Positions 30,099-37,945 of a DNA stretch of 64,000 bases are shown here, in pieces. The notes beneath the pieces were generated by a model. It did not search any database. It was not told where the DNA came from and worked only from the letters and a program-made list of their open reading frames with translations. This stretch comes from Virgibacillus chiguensis. GTDB taxonomy: Bacteria > Bacillota > Bacilli > Bacillales > Amphibacillaceae. The stretch spans positions 1-64,000 of the forward strand of contig NZ_FQXD01000008.1 in NCBI RefSeq assembly GCF_900129865.1, in the 5' to 3' direction. The translations under genes were made by a program, and so were the position numbers. The stretch's first letter is position 1, and every line of letters starts with the position of its first letter.

Positions 30099-30578
30099 TT
30101 ATGAAAGCACCATGCGAACTGTTTGCAATTGTTGCCCAGCAAAATCTTCCGTGAATTCTTCTACTTTTTTAAAGCCTTTATGTTCATAAAAACGCGTGCC
30201 TTGCTTATTTTCTTTCTCAACCTGAATATAAATTGCCGCATTGCGATTTATTTGTTTTCCTGCTTCTAATAGTGCTGTTCCTGCTCCCAACCCTTGATAT
30301 TCTGGCAATATATAAATAGCAGCTAATTCCATTGTTCCTTTATCTGTAACAGGAGAAAAATTTGCAAATCCAATCACCTTTGCGTCTACTACAGCAACGA
30401 AAAAATGCGATCCTTTTAACCGTCTAAGCAACATATCTTCACTATAAGCACCAACTAAAAATGTATCTCGAGTACCTTTAGGTATAATTCCTTCATACGT
30501 GGCGTGCCAGCTTGTTACTGCTACTTGTTGAACGGATTCAATATCTGCTTCTTCCATCTTGCGTATGCTCAAATTCAT
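30099..30578 (-). CDS. GNAT-family N-acetyltransferase
   Basis: 159 residues. 'VAVTSWHATYEGIIPKGTRD', 'LAAIYILPEYQGLGAGTALLEAG' (CoA loop Q-G-L-G-A-G) and 'GTRFYEHKGFKKVEEF' identify the GNAT fold. A conserved neighbour pattern or ligand motif that would name the substrate is absent. ATG 30578 follows a GAGGAG-like site (ACGAGGAGACTGAGC). Confidence 0.87.
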   Translation of the reverse strand: MNLSIRKMEEADIESVQQVAVTSWHATYEGIIPKGTRDTFLVGAYSEDMLLRRLKGSHFFVAVVDAKVIGFANFSPVTDKGTMELAAIYILPEYQGLGAGTALLEAGKQINRNAAIYIQVEKENKQGTRFYEHKGFKKVEEFTEDFAGQQLQTVRMVLS

Positions 30579-30801
30579 GCTCAGTCTCCTCGTATGTATA
30601 AATTAGGCAAATCGTTTTTAGCCTATTGTTTTTATATGTGCGTGAACCATACTTCACAGTGAAGTCGAAGCTCTCCTCTCATACTGCTTAGGCCCCCAAA
30701 CGTTCGTTGCAGAACCCGGCTTACGCCTCTTCCGTGCCATTCAAAAAGCTGTTCCATCTTTTAGACTTGTGATCATTTCTTGCTTGATTTCAAAAATTGC
30801 T

Positions 30802-31167
30802 TTATTCATGTATTTTGTTTCGCTGTAAAGAAGGCGGGCACAAGCGATTGTATTGTTTAATTTTTTTATTCGTAAGTTTTATTTTGGCCTTCCTTTCTTC
30901 TACATGCAAAATAGCTAGTTCTTCTTTTAACACGTCAATTTCATTAGCTAATTCGATCCATCTTGGTAAGACGTGATTATCCTTCATTGTTTTATATAAC
31001 TGCTGTTCTTGACTAAAATTGTCACCCTTTAATTTTAGTGGTTTTCCTTTTCCTGGTAAATTTTCAAATTGTCCTTCCCTTTCTGCCCGTTTAACCATTT
31101 CACTAATGGGATCAGTATATTGAATTCGCTCATTCACTTCATACTCTTTTTTCGATTCTTTATCCAT
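30802..31167 (-). CDS. DUF1992 (DnaJ-homologue subfamily C member 28-like) protein
   Basis: About 121 residues with the DUF1992 core near the N-terminus: 'DPISEMVKRAEREGQFENLPGKGKPL' (broken across the conserved helix and turn) and 'LPRWIELANEIDVLKEEL'. The rest is a charged coiled coil. Such short bacterial proteins are common in Bacillus and have no J domain. The start is ATG 31167, 6 nt after GAGGG. No function is established. Confidence 0.82.
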   Translation of the reverse strand: MDKESKKEYEVNERIQYTDPISEMVKRAEREGQFENLPGKGKPLKLKGDNFSQEQQLYKTMKDNHVLPRWIELANEIDVLKEELAILHVEERKAKIKLTNKKIKQYNRLCPPSLQRNKIHE

Positions 31168-31278
31168 CCACATCCCTCTTTTCACTTTTTATTTTATTAT
31201 AGTATTCGACATATTCCATAAATAACCTGCTTCACAAAAGCGAAAAACAGGGAAAATATTTGAGAATAAAAGCTTTTT

Positions 31279-31950
31279 TTATTGGACAAATGCATACCGA
31301 TATAACAATTCCACATTTGCTTCTACTTCTATTTGACCGGCTTGAATCGGGGTCGTAGTACTTTCAGCAGAAGCAGAAAAGGCTTTATAAGCTACTGGAG
31401 ATGGTGAGGTTTGTTCTATAATCATAAGCGGAATGGTATCTAGAACTACATGGAAATTTTGAGCAATGGTGCTGGCTTTGCGAGTTCCATCCTCTAAAGC
31501 ACTTTGCAAAGCCTGATCATAAGCGGCTGCTTGCTGATCAGTTGAAAATTGAATATCAAATACGCGGTTTACTCCTTCTAGGACAGTCCTATCAATAATA
31601 GCTCCTATTGCTTCAAAATCTGTAAGCATAACTTGAAGCGTGTTCATAACCTGATACCGTTGATTTACAGGCTTTCCATCTTTATAGTCAAAAATAGGTC
31701 GGATAGTAAAGGAAGAGGTTTTTATTGCTTGTGGAGGTACACCTAATTCATTTAAAGATTGAATTACTTGATTCATGATGCGCGCATTTTCCTGTTGCGC
31801 TTTCGTAAGGGAAGGATCTTCAGTAACGACTCCTAATTGAACCGAAGCAATATTTGGCTCCACCATTACTTTTCCTGTTCCATACACTTTCATTGTCCTA
31901 TTTGAGACGGACTCAGTTCTTGTAGGCATTTGATAATAGTTGGGATACAT
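31279..31950 (-). CDS. SIMPL-domain (DUF541) protein
   Basis: About 223 residues. The SIMPL/DUF541 pattern is clear: 'VYGTGKVMVEPNIASVQLGV', 'NELGVPPQAIKTSSFTIRPIFDYKDG' and 'VNRVFDIQFSTDQQAAAYDQAL'. Most relatives are exported; this one has no signal peptide, beginning MYPNYYQMPTR, which suggests a cytoplasmic or spore-coat location. The start is ATG 31950, 9 nt after AAAGGAGTG; the ATG at 31971 overlaps that site. Function is unknown. Confidence 0.85.
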   Translation of the reverse strand: MYPNYYQMPTRTESVSNRTMKVYGTGKVMVEPNIASVQLGVVTEDPSLTKAQQENARIMNQVIQSLNELGVPPQAIKTSSFTIRPIFDYKDGKPVNQRYQVMNTLQVMLTDFEAIGAIIDRTVLEGVNRVFDIQFSTDQQAAAYDQALQSALEDGTRKASTIAQNFHVVLDTIPLMIIEQTSPSPVAYKAFSASAESTTTPIQAGQIEVEANVELLYRYAFVQ

Positions 31951-32063
31951 GTGAACGGTCACTCCTTTCATGATGCTTTATAGCAATCATTAAAGGTTAT
32001 GCGGACAATAACGTAAAGATGAAAAAGAGAGCAAGGAAGTTTAAACGGATTCTTTTTACTAAT

Positions 32064-32171
32064 TGTGAACTCCAGCGAAAAAGTGGTGAACTTCAAACAA
32101 TTTTCTTGTGAACTCCAGCGACTTTCATATAAATTCAAGCGATTTCCTTGTGAACTTCAGCGAATTTACAG
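32064..32171 (+). repeat. 108-bp direct repeat, copy 1 (downstream of NERD gene)
   Basis: Five degenerate units of 20-22 bp based on GTGAACTTCAGCGAATTT. It is 97% identical (3 mismatches in 108) to the copy at 33256-33363, in the same orientation. It lies 20 bp past the NERD gene stop. Confidence 0.92.
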
Positions 32172-32191
32172 AATTTGTATCCTGCTCTCTC

Positions 32192-33160
32192 TTAGAATCG
32201 TAAAACTTCTACCTTATATTTTCTGCCACTAGTATTTCCAACAGCGCCCATTTTTTCTTTCATAAGTAATCGTTTCATCATATGGGAAGATGGTACTTCT
32301 AAATACTCTCGAGCTTGGCGATTCGTTATATACGGTTCTATCAATAAAGCATAATCAGAAAGCGCATGTCGATGAGCTGTTTTTGACTGTTGATGACAGC
32401 TACTGCACCGCCACGTCCCATAATGAAAGTACATTTTGCTTTTCTTACAGTTAAAGCAAAATACACCTCGAAGAAGCTCATTCTTTGTCAGCGCATACTT
32501 CTGCATAACAGCAACCTCTTTTGTTGTATGGGAAGAAATTAGGAGAGAGGATAAACGAAGCAGTTCTTCTTCAGATAAGCAAGATTGCGTATATGTTTCT
32601 TGAAATAGCTCCACCTTTTCAAGTAGCTTTTCTTTTTGAATAATATGTTTTGAAATCGTCGGATCGTTTGTGAGATTTTTAAGAATGGTCTTGGGGTGAG
32701 TATAAATGACTAATTTTTCAAGTGGGACTGGCGGAAGGTTGTATTGTCGCAACCATCGAAGCAATCTCGTGTGTTGTAAATTTATTTGGTATATTGGATG
32801 AGTAAAAGCTTCTTCTTTTTCATTTACAAAGCGAATAGCTTGTCCCATGTCATCAAAAATTACATGATCTTTAATATTTTTCACTTCTAAAATGAAGAGA
32901 AACTTCGTAGAGGCAACGAGAATGTCTATTTGAAAATAGCCGTGTTCATCTTTCAAGCGAATATTATAGAAGATGAAGAAATTATGGTAGGGTAAAAATT
33001 GGAGATAATATTCAAGGGATGCTTCGCCTATATAACCTGCTCGCAATCGTTTCGCTTTACTTGTAATGCTCTCTTTTAATATGTGATGAGGCGAAATTCT
33101 TCGTGCTAATGCTTCCATTTGTAAAAGATAATGTGGAGCTTGCAATGGCTTTATTATCAA
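32192..33160 (-). CDS. NERD-domain nuclease-like protein with zinc ribbon
   Basis: 322 residues. An N-terminal NERD domain shows 'GEASLEYYLQFLP' (Glu46), 'FQIDILVAS' (Asp79) and 'LFILEVKN' (Glu92, Lys94), the PD-(D/E)xK nuclease constellation. A four-cysteine ribbon ('CFNCKK'...'CSSCHQ') lies near residues 235-260, and the C-terminus has a winged-helix-like 'TNRQAREYLEVPSSHMMKRLL'. The start is TTG 33160, 7 nt after AAAGGAG. A longer frame to 33292 runs through the flanking repeat and is spurious. Two 108-bp direct repeats bracket the gene. NERD proteins are thought to process DNA; no substrate is known here. Confidence 0.82.
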   Translation of the reverse strand: MIIKPLQAPHYLLQMEALARRISPHHILKESITSKAKRLRAGYIGEASLEYYLQFLPYHNFFIFYNIRLKDEHGYFQIDILVASTKFLFILEVKNIKDHVIFDDMGQAIRFVNEKEEAFTHPIYQINLQHTRLLRWLRQYNLPPVPLEKLVIYTHPKTILKNLTNDPTISKHIIQKEKLLEKVELFQETYTQSCLSEEELLRLSSLLISSHTTKEVAVMQKYALTKNELLRGVFCFNCKKSKMYFHYGTWRCSSCHQQSKTAHRHALSDYALLIEPYITNRQAREYLEVPSSHMMKRLLMKEKMGAVGNTSGRKYKVEVLRF

Positions 33161-33255
33161 TCGATCACTCCTTTTATTTAAGTTACTACTAAAATAACAG
33201 ATTCGATAACATACTTCAAAAACCTGCAAGAAGTTTAAATTTATTACGCTTAGAT

Positions 33256-33363
33256 TGTGAACTTCAGCGAAAAAGTGGTGAACTTCAAACAATTTTCTTG
33301 TGAACTCCAGCGACTTCCATATAAATTCAAGCGATTTCCTTATGAACTTCAGCGAATTTACAG
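33256..33363 (+). repeat. 108-bp direct repeat, copy 2 (upstream of NERD gene)
   Basis: Same sequence as 32064-32171 except for three substitutions. It ends exactly one base before the ypsA stop codon complement at 33364 and begins 95 bp before the NERD start, so it occupies the 5' side of that gene. Confidence 0.92.
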
Positions 33364-33918
33364 TTACATCCAGTAATCAGGATTAGCCATCCTAATTTCT
33401 TCAACAACATCGTCTAAATCCGCCGGTGTAATCGTATAAATGAAATGATCTGGTAAAGATTGTTTAGCTATTTCATAAAAGAAGCGTATACTTCCTGGAT
33501 ACTCCTGATCCATAAGTAATAAGCAGGCATCGCTTTTATCCGCTAGCCATAAGTTTTTTGCTTTAAACTGATAGGCTCCTCGATAATCGCCTTGATATAA
33601 GGGTTTATAAAAATTAGCTGCTGCAACGATGGATTGGTACTTCTCTTGCAATGGCTCCGGCCAGCGACTGTCCTGATTTTCAAACGGTGGAAATATTCCT
33701 AATTGAACATCATAATTATCTTGCAAATCCAATATCACCTCTGCAGTCCACATTTCCACACCCATTTGCCCAGATAGGATTACCCATTCCAAGCCCTCCT
33801 CGATCATCGGTATTAATCGCTTTTTTATTGCGGTCTTTACATATGTAATCCGTTCATCATCCTCTTTAAATATATTGATTTCCATTGGTTTATATCCTGT
33901 TACGGTTAAAATTTTCAT
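33364..33918 (-). CDS. ypsA: YpsA-like SLOG-domain protein (DUF1273)
   Basis: 184 residues, normal for YpsA. It starts 'MKILTVTGYKPMEINIF', contains 'GLEWVILSGQMGVEMWTAEV' with the glycine-rich SLOG nucleotide-binding turn, 'GIFPPFENQDSRWPEPLQEKY' and 'LWLADKSDACLLLMDQEYPGS'. SLOG proteins bind nucleotide-derived ligands; B. subtilis YpsA has been tied to cell-division control. The usual neighbours (gpsB side) are not visible here. ATG 33918 follows a GGAG site. Confidence 0.88.
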   Translation of the reverse strand: MKILTVTGYKPMEINIFKEDDERITYVKTAIKKRLIPMIEEGLEWVILSGQMGVEMWTAEVILDLQDNYDVQLGIFPPFENQDSRWPEPLQEKYQSIVAAANFYKPLYQGDYRGAYQFKAKNLWLADKSDACLLLMDQEYPGSIRFFYEIAKQSLPDHFIYTITPADLDDVVEEIRMANPDYWM

Positions 33919-34069
33919 TTTATACGCTCCTACTCATTGGGTCTTTATTCCACTAAAGAATAGCCTTATACGATGACATCAAATTAGTGAAGGTACTAAC
34001 AATAACATAACACACTTCTGCTTGGGATAATAAAGAGCTGACATATACTATGCCAGCCCTCATTCTAAG

Positions 34070-34435
34070 TTAACACCATTTATGTGGTGGTTGGCAATGT
34101 TTTGGCTTATGACAGCCGTGACCCATTCCTGGTCCCATTCCTGGTGCCATTGCTCCTCCTACTTGACCATTTCCCATTCCTGGTGCCATTGCTCCTCCTA
34201 CTTGAGATGGTACATTAAAAGATCCACCATATACATCTACACAGCTATTTGTATTTTGTACAGAAGTAGAATGAGGAAATACATGCTTATTAATTGTCGT
34301 ATGATGATTTTGCACCGTCGTATGCGAAGGGTGAATATGCTCTACAACATTTTCACTACATTGTTTTACACAATCATATTTTGTTGGATGAACGACCTGC
34401 TTTGGGGGACAACACTTCCCATGATGATTCCACAT
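34070..34435 (-). CDS. CotD-like spore coat protein
   Basis: 121 residues rich in His (about 15%), Cys, Pro and Gly. The N-terminal half 'HPTKYDCVKQCSENVVEHIHPSHTT' and 'HHTTINKHVFPHSTSVQNT' has the CotD signature (HPTK, VVEHIHPSHTT). CotD is an inner-coat protein made by the mother cell late in sporulation. The C-terminal third has a 13-residue unit (QVGGAMAPGMGNG) in tandem, encoded by a 33-bp identity at 34134-34166 and 34173-34205. ATG 34435 follows GGAG. SigK control is expected from the family; I saw no clear SigK boxes. Confidence 0.85.
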   Translation of the reverse strand: MWNHHGKCCPPKQVVHPTKYDCVKQCSENVVEHIHPSHTTVQNHHTTINKHVFPHSTSVQNTNSCVDVYGGSFNVPSQVGGAMAPGMGNGQVGGAMAPGMGPGMGHGCHKPKHCQPPHKWC

Positions 34436-34678
34436 GAAAAATTCTCCTTTCCTGTTATAGGTTCACTAATAACCTATGGCAAGTATCACCCTTTTGTATA
34501 AGTCAATCACCTAAAAAGCTAAAATATGTTGTAAAAAAAGACTAGTCCTGTTTGTTTTCATTTACATCAACAACATAAATGTAGTAAAAACCAAAGCTAA
34601 TTACTGTAAACCATAATATATATTTCCCTATAGCGTCATATAGTGAGTCGAGCAAAATATAAATAAAAATCCCCTATT

Positions 34679-35215
34679 TTATGCTATAATATGATTTTGT
34701 TTCCCATATTGAATTAACGCTTCAAAGGGGTCCCCTTCTAGCCCTAGTAGTTTACAAAAAGCTGCCTCTGTATTCACCCCTGATTGTTTGAAGTGAATCA
34801 CTTTCTGTTTCCATTCAGGATACTTTAACAATATTTTTTCTTCAATAATCATGTGCAAGTAGGCGTATTGCTCATTGACTGGCTGATTTTGCGCAAAAAG
34901 TTCAAAAGAGAATGATTGATAAATAAAGTTCACTTTCAACACTTCCCGTTCGCGAATATTTTTACGTTTTGATGTAAATGATTCATGGTGCGAATATAAC
35001 CGCTTGATCTTCTGTTCCAAACACCGCAAATCTTTAGAATGTAAAATGATATCTAAATCTGACTTAGAAGTGTGAATCCCTAACGGAAATGTACCGCATA
35101 AAATCGGATTATATGCTTTTAAATCATGCAATACATTTAAATGCATGATTACTTCATACGCTTGCTTTTGCTGTTTATCGCCAGTTAGAAGCCTTTCATA
35201 AACGTTTAGCATCAT
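34679..35215 (-). CDS. DUF4269 nucleotidyltransferase-fold protein
   Basis: 178 residues. 'CGTFPLGIHTSKSDLDIILHSKD' carries the G[ST]-x(n)-DxD nucleotidyltransferase motif (SDLDI) and 'FIYQSFSFELFAQNQPVNEQYAYLHM' is typical of the Bacillus DUF4269 family. The chemical role is unproven. The gene overlaps the upstream acetyltransferase by 20 bp, so the two are translationally coupled. Confidence 0.82.
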   Translation of the reverse strand: MMLNVYERLLTGDKQQKQAYEVIMHLNVLHDLKAYNPILCGTFPLGIHTSKSDLDIILHSKDLRCLEQKIKRLYSHHESFTSKRKNIREREVLKVNFIYQSFSFELFAQNQPVNEQYAYLHMIIEEKILLKYPEWKQKVIHFKQSGVNTEAAFCKLLGLEGDPFEALIQYGKQNHIIA

Positions 35216-35795
35216 CTAACCTCTTTTCCAAACCGGTGCATGTATGCACTCGCTCAAATGTTTGCCGAATAGATTCCTCGTTCTCCCCATTGTAATGAGC
35301 CCAAGTTTGAACAGGACGAAGCGCTTTAATCTCACTTTTTACATGTTGCATTTCACTTTTACCTTCCATAAAAACATGCAAATAAGCATAAACGGGGCGG
35401 AAATCATTTTTCTTATACCAGTCTACAACCCAGTTATCGTCTCTTGTCCATGCTTCCAAATAGGTCAAACCTTTTTCAATGGCAAGGTTTTCGACTCGGT
35501 GTAATAAATGCTGTCCAATTTGAAGCCGCTGATAATCAGGGTGTACAGCAAGATGCCAAATCATGCCTCCAAGCCCCCGTTCACCTGTACATACCTGATT
35601 CTTTTCCGTCTCATATTCTACATCGATCAGCCCAACTACTTTACTTTGATGGATAGCCACCAATTCAATAGACGGGTGCTTATAGTTTTCTTTTTCTTGT
35701 AAGACATTATCATAGTAAGCTGTTGATAGAAAAGCCAATACCCTACATTGTAACCACCCTTTTTCATACTTAGGATGATAGGCTTTAATCTCCAA
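35196..35795 (-). CDS. GNAT-family N-acetyltransferase
   Basis: 199 residues. 'GMIWHLAVHPDYQRLQIGQHLLHRVENLA' holds the beta4 strand and CoA loop, and 'LEAWTRDDNWVVDWYKKNDFRPVY' the C-terminal GNAT strand. The C-terminal 40 residues are an extension rich in charged residues. It overlaps the DUF4269 gene by 20 bp on its 3' side, which hints that the two act in one process. The substrate is unknown. Confidence 0.85.
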   Translation of the reverse strand: MEIKAYHPKYEKGWLQCRVLAFLSTAYYDNVLQEKENYKHPSIELVAIHQSKVVGLIDVEYETEKNQVCTGERGLGGMIWHLAVHPDYQRLQIGQHLLHRVENLAIEKGLTYLEAWTRDDNWVVDWYKKNDFRPVYAYLHVFMEGKSEMQHVKSEIKALRPVQTWAHYNGENEESIRQTFERVHTCTGLEKRLDDAKRL

Positions 35796-35812
35796 ATAAT
35801 CTCCTCCAATAT

Positions 35813-36205
35813 CTATTTCTGGTTGTTTCTCTGCGCTTTCAATAAATCCCTTATTTCCTTTAATAATTCTTCTTGGGCGTTCACTTCTAGTACTTCCTCT
35901 ACAGGATCTTCTTCTCTTTTACGTTTAAATTTCATTAATAACCGAATAAATAGAAATATAGAACCTGCAACAATAAAGAAATCAACAATGGATTGGATGA
36001 ACAACCCATAATTAATAGTCGCACTTTTATAGGTGATTGATAAATTGCTAAAATCGATGCCATTCATAATAATGCCGATAATTGGTGTAATCATATTTTC
36101 TACTAAGGAAGTTACAATGGCGCTAAATGCTGCTCCAATTACAACGGCTACAGCTAAATCAACCACATTTCCTTTAAACGCAAATTCTTTAAAATCTTTC
36201 CACAT
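35813..36205 (-). CDS. mscL: Large-conductance mechanosensitive channel
   Basis: 130 residues that open as an emergency valve on hypo-osmotic shock. The N-terminus 'FKEFAFKGNVVDLAVAVVIGAAFSAIVTSLV' region shows TM1 with the hydrophobic gate and the conserved 'GNVVDLAV', and 'FIVAGSIFLFIRLLMKF' is TM2, followed by the charged cytoplasmic helix ending 'EEELLKEIRDLL'-like. The length is normal. ATG 36205 follows AGGAGAGG. It lies 17 bp after the GNAT start region on the same strand but reads as the upstream gene. Confidence 0.95.
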   Translation of the reverse strand: MWKDFKEFAFKGNVVDLAVAVVIGAAFSAIVTSLVENMITPIIGIIMNGIDFSNLSITYKSATINYGLFIQSIVDFFIVAGSIFLFIRLLMKFKRKREEDPVEEVLEVNAQEELLKEIRDLLKAQRNNQK

Positions 36206-36770
36206 AACGAAGCACCCTCTCCTGCCAATTTATACGTTTAATCATAGCAAAAAGTAATTAAAAAGTATAACTGTTAAGAAAGAACAACTGTCATGTAGAC
36301 CCTAGCAAACAATTTCTTTTACTAGTGGATTTTTGGTAATACTTTTGGTAGCTGCTAGCCCCATAAAATCATAGGACTGCTGGGCAATGGAGGACATTAC
36401 AAAAAGACTGATTATTGGTAATGACATGTTTTTACATGGAGATAGCTTATTCCGCAAAACATGCCATATTACTGTATTATGTTTTACAGGCGTATCATAG
36501 ATGCAAATACTATGACTCAAAATCTAAAGGGAATTTACTTTACATACCTTATACGCTCAAAAGAGTCTATATCCAAAAAGAAATCAAACAAATTTTTTTT
36601 ACTATATAATAGATATTGCATAAAAAGAATTAGTTCATCTAGAGTAGGGGGAATCCTATAAAAAGCAATAGTTGTTTATTGTCATTATTCATCAAAAACT
36701 GGCCCCATATATATCATAAATGATAACTTGAGAATATAACCATTATAAAAGTTGGAGGTATTATACGTCT
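36206..36770. other. Gene-free intergenic region between mscL and the MazG-like gene
   Basis: About 565 bp, very AT-rich. Minus-strand frames at 36302-36520 and plus-strand frames at 36415-36661 lack ribosome sites and overlap each other. The 5' regions of two divergent genes (mscL and the MazG-like gene) must lie here, but no -35/-10 pair stands out. Confidence 0.45.
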
Positions 36771-37061
36771 ATGGAGCAATTATTGAGGCAGATCAAGCTA
36801 CTAAGTGAAAAAGAACCAAAAACATTGGAGCAAATGGTACTAAAATTAACAGAAGAGGTTGGAGAAACATCACAAGCAATATTATCTTACTTAAAAGCAA
36901 ATGGAAGTGAATATAAACAATTAGGTATTCATGAAGTAAAAGAAGAATGTGTAGATGTCATTCTTGTAACTTTAGCCTTATTCTATAAAGTCGCTGAAAA
37001 TGAAAATGAGTTACAAGAATTAATAATAACAAAAATGGACAAATGGCAGCGTAAAATGTAA
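36771..37061 (+). CDS. MazG-like nucleotide pyrophosphohydrolase-fold protein
   Basis: 96 residues, all helical, of the MazG-like all-alpha NTP-PPase superfamily. The ExxE pair is in 'LTEEVGETSQAI' and the second acidic motif, ExxD, is in 'KEECVDVILVTLALF'. It is a single-domain 'house-cleaning' type enzyme that would hydrolyse a non-canonical (d)NTP to a monophosphate and pyrophosphate. ATG 36771 follows TTGGAGG. It lies 245 bp before a second, different MazG protein on the same strand; they are separate transcripts judging by the gap. Confidence 0.8.
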   Translation: MEQLLRQIKLLSEKEPKTLEQMVLKLTEEVGETSQAILSYLKANGSEYKQLGIHEVKEECVDVILVTLALFYKVAENENELQELIITKMDKWQRKM

Positions 37062-37306
37062 AAGAGCAGAGCAATTTATTATTTACTAAGTGCTTTAGTA
37101 AAATAACTTAAGGGGCTATTTTTACTGCTTTTTTGCATTTTCCAATATTCATTAAATAGGTTTTTAATGGAGTAAGGTGTTCCATAAAAAACCTATACGG
37201 CTAACTTTTTCCCTTTATACCTCTCCCCATTCATCGCTAAATAAAATTATATAATACTTTCATTTTTTGTTAAACTGTTAGTAGTAAAATTGGAGGTTAG
37301 AGGAGA

Positions 37307-37675
37307 ATGAATGTTATTGAATTTCAACAATGGGTAAAGGAATATTATGAAAGTAGGGGCTGGTCCGAATTAGACATTTTTATTCGTATCGGTTTTTTAG
37401 CAGAGGAAACGGGTGAAGTTGCACGTGCTGTAAGAGCCCTTGAGATAGGAAGGGATAGACCTGATGAAATGAAGGAAACTTATGAGAAAAATAAACAAGC
37501 GTTAACTGAAGAATTAGGGGATGTGTTGGGTAATTTAATCGTGATTGCAAATAAGTATAATATCCCGCTAGAAGATGTGTTTCAGTCACATAAGAAGAAA
37601 CTCTCCGATCGTTATTTTAATGATGAAGCAAATAAAAGCTTTAACAATCAGTGGGATGAAAAAACCTCCCACTGA
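37307..37675 (+). CDS. MazG-family nucleotide pyrophosphohydrolase
   Basis: 122 residues. 'LAEETGEVARAVRALE' and 'LTEELGDVLGNLIVIANKY' give the two acidic Mg-binding motifs (ExxE and ExxD) of MazG. An extra loop between them ('GRDRPDEMKETYEKNK') separates it from the shorter protein at 36771. ATG 37307 follows TTGGAGGTTAGAGGAGA. The stop codon lies inside the 3' arm of a strong terminator, so the last codons double as terminator stem. Confidence 0.85.
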   Translation: MNVIEFQQWVKEYYESRGWSELDIFIRIGFLAEETGEVARAVRALEIGRDRPDEMKETYEKNKQALTEELGDVLGNLIVIANKYNIPLEDVFQSHKKKLSDRYFNDEANKSFNNQWDEKTSH

Positions 37676-37687
37676 TTCAATTTTTCA
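37646..37687. terminator. Bidirectional terminator between mazG and sspP
   Basis: AATCAGTGGGA (37646-37656) and TCCCACTGATT (37667-37677) form a perfect 11-bp stem, followed by CAATTTTTC. The mazG stop codon (37673-37675) lies within the 3' arm. On the other strand the loop itself supplies a T run, so the hairpin may also end sspP transcripts. Confidence 0.8.
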
Positions 37688-37689
37688 CT

Positions 37690-37842
37690 TTATAACCCAT
37701 GATGTGGATTATGCTTCTGACTTGAATGATTTGCCTTTTTCACCTTTTTAGAGCCAGCTAACGGTTCTCCATAAGGTTGCCTGGGGCTTTCAGGTAAGTC
37801 AGGGTGTGATTGCTGTTTTGGACCTTTTGGTTTACCTCCCAT
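37690..37842 (-). CDS. sspP: Small acid-soluble spore protein P
   Basis: 50 residues. The C-terminal half 'EPLAGSKKVKKANHSSQKHN' matches B. subtilis SspP (CotL), a minor SASP made in the forespore. The N-terminal half is a Pro/Gly/Lys-rich segment (MGGKPKGPKQQSHPDLPES). The start is ATG 37842 after GAGGAGGGA; the longer frame from 37875 has no site. Forespore (SigG) expression is expected from the family; I did not identify SigG boxes with confidence. Confidence 0.85.
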   Translation of the reverse strand: MGGKPKGPKQQSHPDLPESPRQPYGEPLAGSKKVKKANHSSQKHNPHHGL

Positions 37843-37945
37843 GGAAATCCCTCCTCTTTTCGTTACAATTAGCATTTGTAGGAAGCGCCCAGTTTATTCC
37901 TGATAAATACGCATAAAAATTTATCTAGGATAATAAGAAGCTGAG

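Noticed and set aside
32064-32171. CRISPR-like array at the GTGAACTTCAGCGA units
   Set aside because: Units of 20-22 bp follow each other without spacers, are degenerate and no cas gene is present.
32192-33292. Longer NERD protein starting at 33292
   Set aside because: The extra 44 codons run through the 108-bp repeat and have no ribosome site; TTG 33160 has AAAGGAG at the right distance and gives a family-like N-terminus.
36302-36520. Minus-strand 72-codon frame in the mscL-MazG gap
   Set aside because: No ribosome site, no recognisable family and overlapping frames on the other strand. It could be a remnant but I cannot support that.
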